A stretch of DNA of 56,074 nt from the NCBI RefSeq assembly GCF_018613725.1, contig NZ_JAGGPS010000037.1, forward strand, positions 1 through 56,074, written 5' to 3'. This document shows positions 17,142-26,079 of this stretch, one piece after another (positions within the stretch are counted from its first letter, which is position 1; each line of letters starts with the position of its first letter). A model generated the notes under the pieces. That model was not told the DNA's origin, did not search any database, and saw nothing but the letters and a program-made list of their open reading frames with translations. The stretch comes from Hymenobacter sp. ISL-91 (lineage in GTDB: Bacteria; Bacteroidota; Bacteroidia; Cytophagales; Hymenobacteraceae). The translations under genes and the position numbers were made by a program.

Positions 17142-17217
17142 AATTGAGTAAAAGGTATCAGGTAAAAGGATGCGTTTGCAGCGGCCTGATACCCAATACC
17201 CAATACCTGAATTCAAT
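17142..17217. repeat. AT-rich partly inverted spacer (rpoA/rpsD)
   Basis: ATTGAGTAAAAGGTATCAGG faces CCTGATACC and, further on, an imperfect CAATACCTGAATTCAAT; CCAATA is repeated. It shares vocabulary (ATTGAG, GTATCAG, CAATAC) with spacers at 24208-24301 and 46262-46365. Confidence 0.4.
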
Positions 17218-17227
17218 AAAAAAAGCA

Positions 17228-17266
17228 GCGAAGCCAACGAGCGGCCCGGGCGTCCGGGCCGCTTCG
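17228..17266 (-). terminator. GC-rich hairpin after rpsD (possible attenuator)
   Basis: Perfect stem GCGGCCCGG/CCGGGCCGC around a 4-base loop, within a longer imperfect CGAAGC/GCTTCG pairing. On the minus strand a T-rich run (GCTTTTTTTATTG) follows ~20 bases later. The distance makes full termination uncertain; partial attenuation between rpsD and rpoA is more likely. Confidence 0.5.
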
Positions 17267-17270
17267 TTTA

Positions 17271-17876
17271 TTACTTCGAGTACAGTTCGACGATGAGCTG
17301 CTCCGTGATATTCTCCGGAATCAACTCGCGCGAAGGAGCATTGAGGAACTTGCCCACCATGTCCTTGCCGTCCCACTCCAGCCATGCGTAAGCACGGGCA
17401 TTGCGGGCGCTCAGGCTCGTAGTGATGGCCTCCAGCGACTTCGACTTCTCGCGAACGGCAACAATGTCGCCAGCACGCATTTTGTACGAAGCAATGTTCA
17501 CAATCTCACCGTTCACGGTGATGTGCTTGTGCAACACCAACTGACGGGCGGCGCGACGCGTAGGGGCAATGCCCAAACGGTACACCGTGTTGTCGAGGCG
17601 CGACTCCAGCGCAGCCAGCAGGTTGTCGCCGGTGATACCGGGAGCAGCTGCAGCCTTGTGGAACAGGTTCTCAAACTGCTTCTCGAGCATGCCGTACATG
17701 TACTTCACTTTCTGCTTCTCCATCAGCTGGATAGCGTACTCGCTTTGCTTCTTACGACGACCACGGCCGTGCTGGCCAGGAGGGTATGCTTTCTTGGTGA
17801 GTGCCTTGCTTGGGCCGAAAATCGGCTCATTGAAGCGACGGGCAATCTTGGTTTTGGGACCAGTATAACGTGCCAT
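17271..17876 (-). CDS. rpsD: 30S ribosomal protein S4
   Basis: 201 aa. Primary 16S-binding protein that nucleates 30S assembly and lines the mRNA entry channel with S3 and S5. Visible: N-terminus [17 protein letters not shown], basic [18 protein letters not shown], and the S4 RNA-binding domain [20 protein letters not shown] with [11 protein letters not shown]. No cysteine zinc knuckle is present (C-minus form). 54 bp downstream of rpsK. Confidence 0.97.
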   Translation of the reverse strand: MARYTGPKTKIARRFNEPIFGPSKALTKKAYPPGQHGRGRRKKQSEYAIQLMEKQKVKYMYGMLEKQFENLFHKAAAAPGITGDNLLAALESRLDNTVYRLGIAPTRRAARQLVLHKHITVNGEIVNIASYKMRAGDIVAVREKSKSLEAITTSLSARNARAYAWLEWDGKDMVGKFLNAPSRELIPENITEQLIVELYSK

Positions 17877-17929
17877 TTCGGATTTGTTGGGGGTTGAAGG
17901 GGGCGCGACAGAAGCCAGCGTGGTGCAAA

Positions 17930-18322
17930 CTAAACGCGACGGCGCTTAGGAGGGCGGCAGCCATTGTGGGGAAGTGGGGTCACGTCCTTAATGGTCGTTA
18001 CCTCAATGCCCACATTACCCAGCGTCCGGATAGCCGACTCGCGGCCCGCACCCGGACCCTTCACGAACACCTCTGCCTTGCGCATGCCCAGGTCGTGGGC
18101 AACTTTCCCGGCATCCGACATCGCCATTTGGGCGGCGTAAGGAGTGTTCTTCTTCGAACCCCGGAATCCCATCTTACCAGCCGAAGCCCAAGAAATAACT
18201 TGGCCATTGTTGTTGGTGATGGAGATGATGATGTTGTTGAAAGAGGCCTTAATGTGGACCTGCCCTACGGGCTCAACAACGACAACGCGCTTCTTGGCTT
18301 TGTCTTTTCTTTTCTGTGCCAT
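17930..18322 (-). CDS. rpsK: 30S ribosomal protein S11
   Basis: 130 aa, the usual length. It binds 16S rRNA in the platform near the E site. Characteristic segments: [60 protein letters not shown] and the basic C-terminus [15 protein letters not shown]. Between rpsM (79 bp upstream spacer) and rpsD in the alpha gene order. Confidence 0.97.
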   Translation of the reverse strand: MAQKRKDKAKKRVVVVEPVGQVHIKASFNNIIISITNNNGQVISWASAGKMGFRGSKKNTPYAAQMAMSDAGKVAHDLGMRKAEVFVKGPGAGRESAIRTLGNVGIEVTTIKDVTPLPHNGCRPPKRRRV

Positions 18323-18401
18323 TTGGTTATCGCAAAAATTACTGCGGAAGGTGTTAGGCTGAAAGCTTTTCGCAACCCATCGGCCTGATTCCCGCTACAG
18401 A

Positions 18402-18779
18402 TTATTTAGTGGCTTTTTTCTTACCAGCAACCGTCTTGCGTTTGCCCTTACGGGTACGCGAGTTGTTCTTGGTGCGCTGACCACGAACGGGCAGACCCTT
18501 ACGGTGACGCAGACCACGGTAGCAACCGATGTCCATGAGCCGCTTGATGTTGAGCTGAACCTCCGAACGCAGAACGCCTTCAGTTTTGTAAGTGCTGGCG
18601 ATGATGCTACGGATTTCGCCGGCCTCCTCTTCCGTCCAGTCCTTCACTTTCTTGTTCAGGTCTACGCCTGCCTTCGAAAGGATTTGCTGAGCCGAAGCTT
18701 TGCCAATACCGAAAATGTAGGTCAGCGAGATTTCGCCGCGCTTGTTGTCTGGGATGTCTACCCCTGCAATACGAGCCAT
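18402..18779 (-). CDS. rpsM: 30S ribosomal protein S13
   Basis: 125 aa. Head protein contacting the 50S subunit (bridge B1) and P-site tRNA through its basic tail. [20 protein letters not shown], the helix-two-turn-helix region, [20 protein letters not shown] and a Lys-rich end ([14 protein letters not shown]) are all typical. It follows rpmJ after a 114-bp spacer. Confidence 0.97.
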   Translation of the reverse strand: MARIAGVDIPDNKRGEISLTYIFGIGKASAQQILSKAGVDLNKKVKDWTEEEAGEIRSIIASTYKTEGVLRSEVQLNIKRLMDIGCYRGLRHRKGLPVRGQRTKNNSRTRKGKRKTVAGKKKATK

Positions 18780-18893
18780 GTGATGAGTTTGGGTTGTTGG
18801 CGAGTTAGGGTCTTGGGGTTCCGCTGCTGGTTAGCTCCGGCTGTCAGAACACACAGCAAGCTGCCATGCTCCAAAGACCCCAATTTCCAATAA

Positions 18894-19010
18894 TTATCCC
18901 TGACGCTGCTTGAAGCGGGGGTTCTTCTTGTTGATTACGTAGAGCTTACCATTGCGACGAATAATCTTGCAATCGGCGCTACGCTTTTTGATGGACGTTT
19001 TTACTTTCAT
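18894..19010 (-). CDS. rpmJ: 50S ribosomal protein L36
   Basis: 38 aa, read directly: it begins [19 protein letters not shown] and ends [15 protein letters not shown] at 19010 and TAA at 18894. Aligned by eye to the zinc-binding form, only one of the four ligands remains (Cys14). The positions of Cys11, Cys27 and His32 are Ser, Asn and Phe, so this is a zinc-independent L36, as in other Bacteroidota. It sits between infA and rpsM. Confidence 0.95.
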   Translation of the reverse strand: MKVKTSIKKRSADCKIIRRNGKLYVINKKNPRFKQRQG

Positions 19011-19120
19011 GGTAGTGAGTTGTTAGGGTCTGAGGTTCGGAGGGTCTGAGTTTGCAAGGGAAGCCGAACAACCTGGTTGAACCTCAACCTAGTTCCCCGG
19101 ACCCCAAGTACCCCACACCC

Positions 19121-19339
19121 TTACTTGTAACGGTACACGATACGGCCCTTCGACAAATCGTAGGGCGACATTTCGAGTTTCACCTTATCTCCCGGCAGAA
19201 TTTTAATGTAGTGCATCCGCATCTTGCCCGAAATATGGGCAATCAGCTGGTGCCCGTTTTCCAGCTCCACGCGGAACATGGCGTTGGATAAGGCTTCCAG
19301 GATGGTACCGTCCTGCTCAATGGAAGTTTGTTTGGCCAT
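19121..19339 (-). CDS. infA: Translation initiation factor IF-1
   Basis: 72 aa, the canonical length. A single OB-fold (S1 domain) protein that occupies the 30S A site during initiation. Motifs: [60 protein letters not shown]. It lies 7 bp downstream of map and precedes rpmJ. Confidence 0.97.
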   Translation of the reverse strand: MAKQTSIEQDGTILEALSNAMFRVELENGHQLIAHISGKMRMHYIKILPGDKVKLEMSPYDLSKGRIVYRYK

Positions 19340-19346
19340 ATGGCTA

Positions 19347-20129
19347 CTATAAGGTTTTTGCTTGTAAGGCTTTTTCTATGTAATCAAAGGAAGTCAGAAT
19401 TTCTGCCTTGTCTTTGCGAACAACTATGGTGTGCTCAAAGTGCGCTGAGGGCTTAAAATCCTTAGTGCGGATAGTCCAGCCATCCTTTTCTTGAACTACA
19501 CTTTTTGTACCGAGATTAACCATCGGCTCGATAGCCAACGTTAGTCCACTTTGCAGCTTAAGGCCTGAACCACGTTTACCGTAGTTGGGCACTTCTGGCC
19601 GCTCGTGGAGTTTCTGTCCGATACCGTGGCCGACCAACTCACGCACAACACCGTAACCCTGCTTCTCCACATAATTCTGGATAGCGTAGCTCACGTCGCC
19701 AAGGCGGTTGCCTGCTATAGCTTGCTCTATACCTAAGTAGAGTGACTTTTTAGTTTCATCCAACAGAGCCAAAACCTCCGGTGCCACCTCCCCTACTGGG
19801 TATGTATATGCACTGTCGGAATGGTAACCGTTGAGTTGTACACCACAGTCAATCGAAACGATGTCACCACTTTTCAGCACGTAATCGCCCGGGAAACCAT
19901 GTACTACTACCGCGTTGGGCGATATGCAGAGACTGTACTCAAAACCGTTATACCCTTTGAAAGAAGGTAGACCACCATTGTCGCGGATGAATTCTTCCGC
20001 TCGCTGATCCAGCGCCCGGGTCGTAATTCCTTCCCCAATCAATTTCGCTACCTCTCCATGAGCCTGAGCCAGCACTTTCGCGCTGGCCTTCATCGAGTCA
20101 ATCTCTTCCTCAGTTTTGTAAAAAATCAT
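19347..20129 (-). CDS. map: Methionine aminopeptidase, type I
   Basis: 260 aa. Removes the initiator Met from nascent proteins; dinuclear metal enzyme with the pita-bread fold. Ligands visible: Asp in [20 protein letters not shown] (both Asp residues), His in [15 protein letters not shown], Glu in [10 protein letters not shown] and Glu in FEHTIVV. No N-terminal SH3 or zinc extension. Its ATG is 3 bp after the secY stop, so the two are tightly coupled. Base composition is lower in GC than the flanking ribosomal genes (24 of 60 bases at 19381-19440). Confidence 0.97.
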   Translation of the reverse strand: MIFYKTEEEIDSMKASAKVLAQAHGEVAKLIGEGITTRALDQRAEEFIRDNGGLPSFKGYNGFEYSLCISPNAVVVHGFPGDYVLKSGDIVSIDCGVQLNGYHSDSAYTYPVGEVAPEVLALLDETKKSLYLGIEQAIAGNRLGDVSYAIQNYVEKQGYGVVRELVGHGIGQKLHERPEVPNYGKRGSGLKLQSGLTLAIEPMVNLGTKSVVQEKDGWTIRTKDFKPSAHFEHTIVVRKDKAEILTSFDYIEKALQAKTL

Positions 20130-20132
20130 TTT

Positions 20133-21446
20133 TTACGAAGCGAGAGCAATGTTTTGCGAGCGGCCCCGAGTCTTGCCAGTCTTCATCATGCTGTCATAAC
20201 GACGCATGAGCAAGTAGCTCTTCACCTGGTTCATGGTATCAAGTACTACACCCACCATAATGATGAGCGAAGTACCGCCGTAGAACTGGGCAAAAGGACC
20301 GGTTACGCCAGCAACAGTGGCTATGGCAGGAAGAATAGCAATGATGGCCAGTGCTACGGCTCCAGGCAGTGTGATACGAGTCAGTACTTCATCAATGAAT
20401 TCTGACGTATCACGGCCAGGCTTCACACCGGGAATAAACCCACCGCTCCTTTTCAAATCATCAGCAATCTGGTTAGGATTAACGCTGATGGCTGTATAGA
20501 AGTAAGTGAACACAACGATGAGCAACCCAAACACAACGTTATACACAACGTGATTGGGCTGAAACCAAGTACCGATCATGGTAGCTGCCTCACTGTCCTT
20601 GTTCCAAGCGGAAGCAGCAATAGCTGGCACGAACATCAACGACTGAGCAAAAATAATCGGCATTACACCGGCCGCATTTACCTTCATCGGGATGTACTGG
20701 CGCTGTGAGCTCAAAGAAGCCGCTCCACCTACCTGCTTTGCGTATTGCACCGGAATCTGCCGCACAGCCTGTGTGAGGATGATAACGGCCATTACAACAA
20801 GGAACAGCACTGCCATTTCAATCAGGAAAATCAATGAGCCACGCATCGAGCGGGCTGTAGCCTCTCCAATCAAAGCACCCGGCAGGCGCGACACAATACC
20901 AATCATGATCAGCATCGAAATGCCGTTACCAATACCCTTATCAGTTATTTTCTCTCCCAGCCACATGCAGAACAACGTTCCGGCAGTAACTATAAGAGCC
21001 GTCGAAACGGTGAAGAAAACACCCGGATTCATTATGGCTTCCGCATTAATGGTGGCAATAAAGCCAACCGATTGCGCTGCTACAATTGGAATCGTAAGGA
21101 TACGAGTGTACTGACTGATTTTATTACGGCCCGACTCTCCTTCCTTTTGCAATTTTTGGAAGTAAGGCACTGCAATAGTCAGCAGCTGCAATACAATGGA
21201 GGCGGAGATGTAAGGCATAATACCCAACGCGAAGATGGATGCATGGCTAAAAGCCCCACCCAGCAACGTGTCAAGAATACCTAATACACCACCTTGACCA
21301 GTGTCGAGGCGAGTAGGATCAATACCCGGTAGCACCACGAAGGAACCTAGCCGGTAGATGGCAATGAAAAAAAGCGTATTGAGAATCCGCGTACGCAGAT
21401 CCTCAATCGCAAATACATTCTTTATCGACTCGATAAGTTTTTTCAT
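20133..21446 (-). CDS. secY: Preprotein translocase channel subunit SecY
   Basis: 437 aa, about ten membrane helices. Forms the SecYEG channel for export and membrane insertion. Recognisable: N-terminal RTRILNTLFFIAIYRLGSFV, plug region ALGIMPYISASIVLQLLTIA, QKEGESGRNKISQYTR, and the cytoplasmic loop NPNQIADDLKRSGGFIPGVK that contacts ribosome/SecA. It lies between rplO (14 bp) and map. SecE is at 48883-49077. Like map, it is somewhat AT-richer than its neighbours. Confidence 0.97.
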   Translation of the reverse strand: MKKLIESIKNVFAIEDLRTRILNTLFFIAIYRLGSFVVLPGIDPTRLDTGQGGVLGILDTLLGGAFSHASIFALGIMPYISASIVLQLLTIAVPYFQKLQKEGESGRNKISQYTRILTIPIVAAQSVGFIATINAEAIMNPGVFFTVSTALIVTAGTLFCMWLGEKITDKGIGNGISMLIMIGIVSRLPGALIGEATARSMRGSLIFLIEMAVLFLVVMAVIILTQAVRQIPVQYAKQVGGAASLSSQRQYIPMKVNAAGVMPIIFAQSLMFVPAIAASAWNKDSEAATMIGTWFQPNHVVYNVVFGLLIVVFTYFYTAISVNPNQIADDLKRSGGFIPGVKPGRDTSEFIDEVLTRITLPGAVALAIIAILPAIATVAGVTGPFAQFYGGTSLIIMVGVVLDTMNQVKSYLLMRRYDSMMKTGKTRGRSQNIALAS

Positions 21447-21460
21447 TGCTGCTTTGATGC

Positions 21461-21904
21461 TTAAAGCGTCACTGCTTTTCCACCTGCCTTCTCGATGGCT
21501 TCAACAGCCGACTTCGAGAATGCGTGGGCGTGTACTTCCAGCGCCGTGGTGATTTCACCGCGACCCAGAACTTTGATTTTGGCGCTCTTCGAAGCCAAAC
21601 CGGCAGTTACGAAGTAGGCCGCGTCGAAAGTGGTAGCACCACCTTCCGCCAGAGCAGCCAGTACGTCAAGGTTGACGGCTTTGTACTCAATGCGGTTGAT
21701 GTTTTTAAAGCCAAACTTAGGCACCCGACGCTGCAGGGGCATCTGGCCGCCTTCGAAGCCCGACTTCTTGGAGTAACCCGAGCGGGACTTGGCACCTTTG
21801 TGGCCACGCGTCGATGTGCCGCCGCGGCCGGAACCCGTACCACGACCCACGCGCTTTACATTGCGGGTGGAGCCAATGGCGGGCTGGAGATTGCTGAGAT
21901 TCAT
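21461..21904 (-). CDS. rplO: 50S ribosomal protein L15
   Basis: 147 aa. Late-assembly protein of the 50S. The N-terminal extended basic region (NVKRVGRGTGSGRGGTSTRG, HKGAKSRSGY) and the globular C-terminal half (VLGRGEITTALEVHAHAFSK, EAIEKAGGKAV) are typical. Follows rpmD after 13 bp. Confidence 0.96.
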   Translation of the reverse strand: MNLSNLQPAIGSTRNVKRVGRGTGSGRGGTSTRGHKGAKSRSGYSKKSGFEGGQMPLQRRVPKFGFKNINRIEYKAVNLDVLAALAEGGATTFDAAYFVTAGLASKSAKIKVLGRGEITTALEVHAHAFSKSAVEAIEKAGGKAVTL

Positions 21905-21917
21905 GTTCGGGAAATTC

Positions 21918-22097
21918 CTAGAGTTCGGTTACTTCCAACAGGTGCTGAACGGCTTTGATCATGCCAGCAATTTCGGTTGTGTTTTCCACAGTCCGAGTGC
22001 TGTTCATTTTGCCGAGGCCCAATGCCTGCACGGTACGCTTCTGACGCTCGGGGCGGTCGATAACGCTTCTTACGAGTTTGATTTGGAGCTGCGCCAT
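21918..22097 (-). CDS. rpmD: 50S ribosomal protein L30
   Basis: 59 aa, read directly from ATG at 22097 to TAG at 21918. Begins MAQLQIKLVRSVIDRPERQK and continues with TVQALGLGKMN, the conserved L30 core, ending VQHLLEVTEL. Small 50S protein contacting 23S domain II. It lies 6 bp after rpsE and 13 bp before rplO. Confidence 0.95.
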   Translation of the reverse strand: MAQLQIKLVRSVIDRPERQKRTVQALGLGKMNSTRTVENTTEIAGMIKAVQHLLEVTEL

Positions 22098-22103
22098 CGT
22101 TCT

Positions 22104-22712
22104 TTATCCGTTAAAAACTTGGGCGAGAGTGATGCCACGAGCCTGAGCAATCTGCATCGGGTCGCGCATTTTCAGCAGGGCATCGAAGGTCGCCTTTACC
22201 ACGTTGTGGGGGTTCGACGAGCCTTTCGACTTAGCCAGTACGTCTTTGATACCAGCGCTTTCGAACACGGCACGCATAGCGCCGCCCGCAATTACACCCG
22301 TACCAGCGGCGGCCGGCTGAACCAGCACAAAACCACCCGAGTACTTGCCTTCCATTTTGTGAGGAACCGTGTGCTTGTACAGAGGTACTTTCACCAAGTT
22401 CTTCTTCGCGTCGTCAATGCCTTTGGCAATAGCGTCGGTTACTTCGTTGGCTTTGCCGAGGCCGTAGCCTACGGTGCCGTTACCATCACCTACTACCACG
22501 ATGGCCGAGAAGCTGAAGCGACGACCACCTTTTACCACTTTGGCAACACGGTTGATAGCAACTACTTTCTCTTTCAAGTCAGAGTCGCCGGTGCGCGAAT
22601 CGTTGTCTTTGTTGCGGTCGTTGCCGCCCTTACGGTCATTGCCACCACCCCGACGGTCATTGCCGCCGCGGTCGTTACCACCACCCCGAGGGCCGTTGTT
22701 AAATTCTGCCAT
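22104..22712 (-). CDS. rpsE: 30S ribosomal protein S5 with Gly/Arg/Asp-rich N-terminal extension
   Basis: 202 aa, compared with ~166-175 in most bacteria. Residues 1-~45 are a repetitive hydrophilic extension built of Gly, Asn, Asp and Arg ([20 protein letters not shown]). The normal S5 fold starts at about [20 protein letters not shown] and includes [20 protein letters not shown] and [20 protein letters not shown]5 works with S3 and S4 at the mRNA entry and in decoding fidelity. The extension resembles the C-terminal tail of S3 (26760). Start codon ATG at 22712; no later Met precedes the conserved core, so the extension is translated. Confidence 0.96.
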   Translation of the reverse strand: MAEFNNGPRGGGNDRGGNDRRGGGNDRKGGNDRNKDNDSRTGDSDLKEKVVAINRVAKVVKGGRRFSFSAIVVVGDGNGTVGYGLGKANEVTDAIAKGIDDAKKNLVKVPLYKHTVPHKMEGKYSGGFVLVQPAAAGTGVIAGGAMRAVFESAGIKDVLAKSKGSSNPHNVVKATFDALLKMRDPMQIAQARGITLAQVFNG

Positions 22713-22721
22713 GAGGATAGA

Positions 22722-23072
22722 TTAGAAATTGAGGCCGCCTTCGCGGGCTCCTTCTGCCAATGATTTTACGCGGCCGTGGTAGAGGTAACCGGAACGGTCA
22801 AATACCACTTTCGAAATTCCTTTTCCAGTAGCACGGGCGGCAAGCTCTTTGCCGACTGCGGCGGCGAGGGCGACTCCGTTGCTCCCTTCCACCGAAACGT
22901 GCTTCGAGGAAGCAGACGCCAACGTGTGGCCGGTAGTGTCGTCAATAATCTGAGCATAAATGCCCGTATTGCTGCGGAACACCGACAAACGCGGACGCTC
23001 GGACGTGCCAGCCACCTTGGTGCGGATGATGCGCTGGATCCGTTTTCTTCTAGTTGCTTTATCGAAAGCCAT
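22722..23072 (-). CDS. rplR: 50S ribosomal protein L18
   Basis: 116 aa. Binds 5S rRNA with L5. Typical [40 protein letters not shown], and C-terminal [20 protein letters not shown]. Between rplF (9 bp) and rpsE (9 bp). Confidence 0.97.
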   Translation of the reverse strand: MAFDKATRRKRIQRIIRTKVAGTSERPRLSVFRSNTGIYAQIIDDTTGHTLASASSKHVSVEGSNGVALAAAVGKELAARATGKGISKVVFDRSGYLYHGRVKSLAEGAREGGLNF

Positions 23073-23081
23073 GGTGCGTTA

Positions 23082-23636
23082 TTATTTCGAAGCTGTTTTA
23101 CCAGCCTTACGACGAATCTGCTCACCCACGAAACGCACGCCTTTGCCTTTGTAAGGCTCAACTTTGCGCAACGAGCGAATCTTTGCGGCTACCTGGCCCA
23201 GCAACTGCTTGTCGATGCTGGTGAGGGTAACGATGGGATTTTTACCTTTTTCGGTAACAGCCGTAGCAGTTACTTCGGCTGGCAGGGCCAAGAAGATGTT
23301 ATGCGAGTAGCCCAACGACAACTCTAGGGTGGTACCAGCCATAGCGGCTTTGTAACCTACACCTACCAGCTCCAGCTTCTTTTCGAGGCCATTGCTCACG
23401 CCATCAATGGCGTTGTTTAGCAGCGAGCGGTACAGACCGTGCATGGCCTTGTGGCGCTTCTGCTCCGTGGGGCGGGTCACCACTAATTGGCCTTCCTCAG
23501 TAGCCACGTTAATGTCGCGGTCTACGGGAACCACCAGTGTGCCCTTCGGGCCCTTTACGGTTACGTTGTTGTCTTTGCTCACTTCAATCTGCACGTTGTC
23601 GGGCAGGCTGATGGGCAGTTTACCAATGCGTGACAT
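23082..23636 (-). CDS. rplF: 50S ribosomal protein L6
   Basis: 184 aa. Two tandem alpha/beta L6 domains near the factor-binding stalk base. MSRIGKLPISLPDNVQIEV, VTVKGPKGTLVVPV, GYSHNIFLALPAEVTATAV and the C-terminal LRKVEPYKGKGVRFVGEQIR are typical. 20 bp after rpsH. Confidence 0.97.
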   Translation of the reverse strand: MSRIGKLPISLPDNVQIEVSKDNNVTVKGPKGTLVVPVDRDINVATEEGQLVVTRPTEQKRHKAMHGLYRSLLNNAIDGVSNGLEKKLELVGVGYKAAMAGTTLELSLGYSHNIFLALPAEVTATAVTEKGKNPIVTLTSIDKQLLGQVAAKIRSLRKVEPYKGKGVRFVGEQIRRKAGKTASK

Positions 23637-23656
23637 AGTTTCTGTTTCCTTTCAGA

Positions 23657-24055
23657 TTAGTAAACGTAGCACAGCACTTCGCCGCCCACGTTCTCCGCCT
23701 TCGCCTCTTTCTCTGTCATTACACCTTTCGACGTAGAGAGGATGGCAATGCCGAGGCCGCTGAGTACACGCGGCATGTTGCCAACGTGCGCATACTGGCG
23801 CAGGCCGGGCGAGCTCACGCGCTGCAGCTTGGTAATAGCCGGCACCTTCGTGGTGGGGTTGTATTTGAGGGCGATTTTAATCGTACCCTGCACGGCAGCA
23901 TCGTCAAAACGGTAGCTCTGAATGTAGCCCTTCTTGTAGAGCACCTTCGTAATCTCCTTCTTGATGTTGCTGGCCGGAATCTCCACCACCCGATGGTTTG
24001 CCTTGATGGCATTGCGTACCCGGGTTAGGTAATCGGCAATTGGATCTGTGTTCAT
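23657..24055 (-). CDS. rpsH: 30S ribosomal protein S8
   Basis: 132 aa. Binds 16S helix 21 and represses the spc operon in E. coli. DPIADYLTRVRNAIKANHRV, VLSGLGIAILSTSKGVMTEK and the C-terminal GGEVLCYVY are typical. It is preceded by a 261-bp spacer, unusual in this operon, containing a perfect -7 box (24101-24094); expression from here onward may therefore be partly independent of rplC-rpsN. Confidence 0.97.
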   Translation of the reverse strand: MNTDPIADYLTRVRNAIKANHRVVEIPASNIKKEITKVLYKKGYIQSYRFDDAAVQGTIKIALKYNPTTKVPAITKLQRVSSPGLRQYAHVGNMPRVLSGLGIAILSTSKGVMTEKEAKAENVGGEVLCYVY

Positions 24056-24093
24056 TCGATTGTAAAAATGAAGCGCCCTTTTTTAGGGAGCCG

Positions 24094-24101
24094 CAAAGAT
24101 A
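24094..24101 (-). promoter_or_regulatory. Candidate -7 element of an internal promoter before rpsH
   Basis: The minus strand reads TATCTTTG, a perfect TAnnTTTG, 39 bp before the rpsH start. No good -33 TTG is found at 19-21 nt. An inverted repeat GAAAATTTCG/CGAAATTTTC (24103-24141) lies immediately upstream. Confidence 0.45.
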
Positions 24102-24102
24102 G

Positions 24103-24141
24103 GAAAATTTCGCCGCCACGGAAAGTGGTAACGAAATTTTC
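24103..24141. repeat. Hairpin in rpsH leader region
   Basis: A 10-bp perfect stem GAAAATTTCG/CGAAATTTTC, with a further inner CCAC/GTGG pairing, directly abuts the -7 box at 24094-24101. It could end transcripts coming from rpsN or be a protein-binding site. Confidence 0.5.
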
Positions 24142-24207
24142 GGTTAAGACTACTCAGCTCGGCTTGTTACGGCTCGGCCAATGGTTTCTTTCGGCAACCT
24201 GCCAAAT

Positions 24208-24301
24208 TTTTAGTAGTGAATAGTTAATAGTGAATAGAGAAATGATGAATAACCAATCCTGAAAGGACTACCGATCATCACCTATCTACTCACTACTAAA
24301 C
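24208..24301. repeat. AT-rich inverted spacer (rpsH/rpsN)
   Basis: TTTAGTAGTGAATAG at the left faces CTACTCACTACTAAA at the right (24286-24300), with GATGA/TCATC also matched inside. It lies just after the rpsN stop, on the minus strand. Related words (ATCAGTATTGA, TAGTAGTGA) appear in the rplL-rplJ spacer. Confidence 0.5.
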
Positions 24302-24316
24302 ATTCAATACTGATAC

Positions 24317-24586
24317 TTACCAGCTCGACTTGGTTACGCCGGGAATTTTACCGGCGAGAGCCATTTCGCGGAAGCGTACACGGCTGATGCCGAACTTACG
24401 CATGTATCCACGAGGACGACCGTCAATTTTGTCGCGGTTGTGCAAACGCACGGGCGACGCATTACGCGGCAGTTTGTCAAGGCCTTCGTAGTCGCCGGCC
24501 GCTTTCAGGGCCTTGCGCTTCTCGGCGTAACGGGCAACGGTAGCAATACGCTTCCGCTCCCGTGCTTTCATGCTCTCCTTAGCCAT
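24317..24586 (-). CDS. rpsN: 30S ribosomal protein S14 (zinc-independent)
   Basis: 89 aa and no cysteines, so the C-minus long form (not RpsZ). [39 protein letters not shown] and [19 protein letters not shown] are typical. S14 completes the 30S head near the A site. The start overlaps the 3' end of rplE by 8 bp, so the two are translationally coupled. Confidence 0.97.
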   Translation of the reverse strand: MAKESMKARERKRIATVARYAEKRKALKAAGDYEGLDKLPRNASPVRLHNRDKIDGRPRGYMRKFGISRVRFREMALAGKIPGVTKSSW

Positions 24587-25139
24587 TGTTTTCTTTCTTA
24601 GCGTTGGCGAATGGCATTCCGAAAGCCTTGAGCAATTCGTAGCTCTGCTCGTCGTTTTCGGCCGACGTCACGAAGGTGATGTCCATGCCGGCAATCGACT
24701 TGATTTTATCAATCGAAATCTCCGGGAAAATGATCTGCTCCTTCACGCCCAAGGTGTAGTTACCCCGGCCATCGAAGCCTTTATCGTTGATACCTTTAAA
24801 GTCACGTACCCGGGGAAGGGCAATGGTCAGCAAACGGTCAAGGAATTCGTACATCTGCTCACCACGCAACGTTACACGGGCGCCGATTGGCATACCCTCA
24901 CGCAGCTTGAAGTTCGATACCGAACGCTTGGCGATAGTTGGAACAGCTTTCTGACCGGTGATGATGGTCAGTTCGTCTACTCCGTTATCCACCAACTTCT
25001 TATCTGCAACTGCCGCGCCAATGCCGCGGTTGATGCAGATTTTGGTGATGCGTGGTACCTGCATGATGCTCTTGAACTGGAATTTCTCCTGGAGCGCGGG
25101 TACTACTTCGTTGTTATATTTCTCTTTGAAACGAGCCAT
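24579..25139 (-). CDS. rplE: 50S ribosomal protein L5
   Basis: 186 aa. 5S rRNA-binding protein that contacts S13 and P-site t[59 protein letters not shown] and [20 protein letters not shown] are conserved. 11 bp after rplX, overlapping rpsN. Confidence 0.97.
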   Translation of the reverse strand: MARFKEKYNNEVVPALQEKFQFKSIMQVPRITKICINRGIGAAVADKKLVDNGVDELTIITGQKAVPTIAKRSVSNFKLREGMPIGARVTLRGEQMYEFLDRLLTIALPRVRDFKGINDKGFDGRGNYTLGVKEQIIFPEISIDKIKSIAGMDITFVTSAENDEQSYELLKAFGMPFANAKKENNG

Positions 25140-25150
25140 GTCGGGAGCGG

Positions 25151-25411
25151 TTAGGCGTTAGCCGAGTCCACACGCTTCACGTTGCTCACGTGAATGGGGG
25201 CCTCGATCTTGGTGATGCCGCCCTGGGGGTTCTTCGCACTGGGTTTGTTGTGCTTGGTTGCCAGGTTCAGGCCTTCCACGATGACACGCTGGGTCGAACG
25301 GTTAACCGACTTGATGGTGCCGGTTTTGCCTTTCTCGTCGCCGGCAATCACCAGAACGGTGTCGCCGGTTTTCACGTGCAGTTTCGTAGGCGTTGCTTTT
25401 TTCGTTGCCAT
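25151..25411 (-). CDS. rplX: 50S ribosomal protein L24, short form
   Basis: 86 aa, about 18-20 residues shorter than the usual 103-106. The KOW core is intact: [57 protein letters not shown]. The protein stops after VKRVDSANA, where E. coli and Flavobacteriia continue with a basic C-terminal hairpin (RVGFRFEDGKKVRF-like). The next gene begins 11 bp later, so no frameshifted remnant of the tail exists. L24 starts 50S assembly by binding the 5' end of 23S rRNA. Confidence 0.93.
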   Translation of the reverse strand: MATKKATPTKLHVKTGDTVLVIAGDEKGKTGTIKSVNRSTQRVIVEGLNLATKHNKPSAKNPQGGITKIEAPIHVSNVKRVDSANA

Positions 25412-25413
25412 GA

Positions 25414-25782
25414 TTAGATAACTTCAGGAGCCAGCGAAACAATCTTCATGAACTGACGCTCACGCAACTCGCGGGCTACAGGGCCGAAGATGCGCGTACC
25501 ACGCGGCTCGTCGTTATTGTTGAGCAGCACGGCAGCGTTGTCGTCGAAGCGAATGTAGGAGCCATCCTTGCGGCGAACTTCCTTCTTCGTGCGAACAACA
25601 ACAGCGCGGGAAACCGTGCCCTTTTTAGCATTGCCGGAGCCAATGGCCGACTTGATCGAAACGACAATCTTGTCGCCTACGCTGGCGTACTTCTTGCCCG
25701 TGCCACCGAGGACACGAATGCAAAGAACTTCTTTGGCGCCGCTGTTATCAGCGACGGTCAGACGGGATTCTTGCTGTATCAT
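25414..25782 (-). CDS. rplN: 50S ribosomal protein L14
   Basis: 122 aa, canonical length. [40 protein letters not shown] and the C-terminal [20 protein letters not shown] are typical. L14 contributes to intersubunit bridges B5/B8. 2 bp spacing on each side (rpsQ, rplX). Confidence 0.97.
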   Translation of the reverse strand: MIQQESRLTVADNSGAKEVLCIRVLGGTGKKYASVGDKIVVSIKSAIGSGNAKKGTVSRAVVVRTKKEVRRKDGSYIRFDDNAAVLLNNNDEPRGTRIFGPVARELRERQFMKIVSLAPEVI

Positions 25783-25783
25783 C

Positions 25784-26077
25784 TTACTTGGCGCGTTCTA
25801 GAATTTCAACCAGTCTCCACCGCTTCAGCTTGCTGAGGGGGCGAGTGCTCATAATGCGCACCGTGTCGCCTTCGCCGCATTCGTTGTTCTCGTCGTGGGC
25901 CATGAATTTGGTCGACTTGGTAACGAACTTGCCGTAGATCGGGTGCTTCATCTTGCTTTCCACCATCACCGTGATGGACTTGTCCATCTTGGATGAGGTT
26001 ACACGGCCGATGATTTCTTTGCGCAGGTTCCGCTCAGTGGTAGCGGCAGTGCCCTGCTGTTCTTCGTTATTTGCCAT
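25784..26077 (-). CDS. rpsQ: 30S ribosomal protein S17
   Basis: 97 aa. OB-fold early-assembly protein. [40 protein letters not shown] and [20 protein letters not shown] are diagnostic. About ten extra N-terminal residues ([16 protein letters not shown]) compared with short forms. 2 bp after rpmC. Confidence 0.97.
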   Translation of the reverse strand: MANNEEQQGTAATTERNLRKEIIGRVTSSKMDKSITVMVESKMKHPIYGKFVTKSTKFMAHDENNECGEGDTVRIMSTRPLSKLKRWRLVEILERAK

Positions 26078-26079
26078 CG

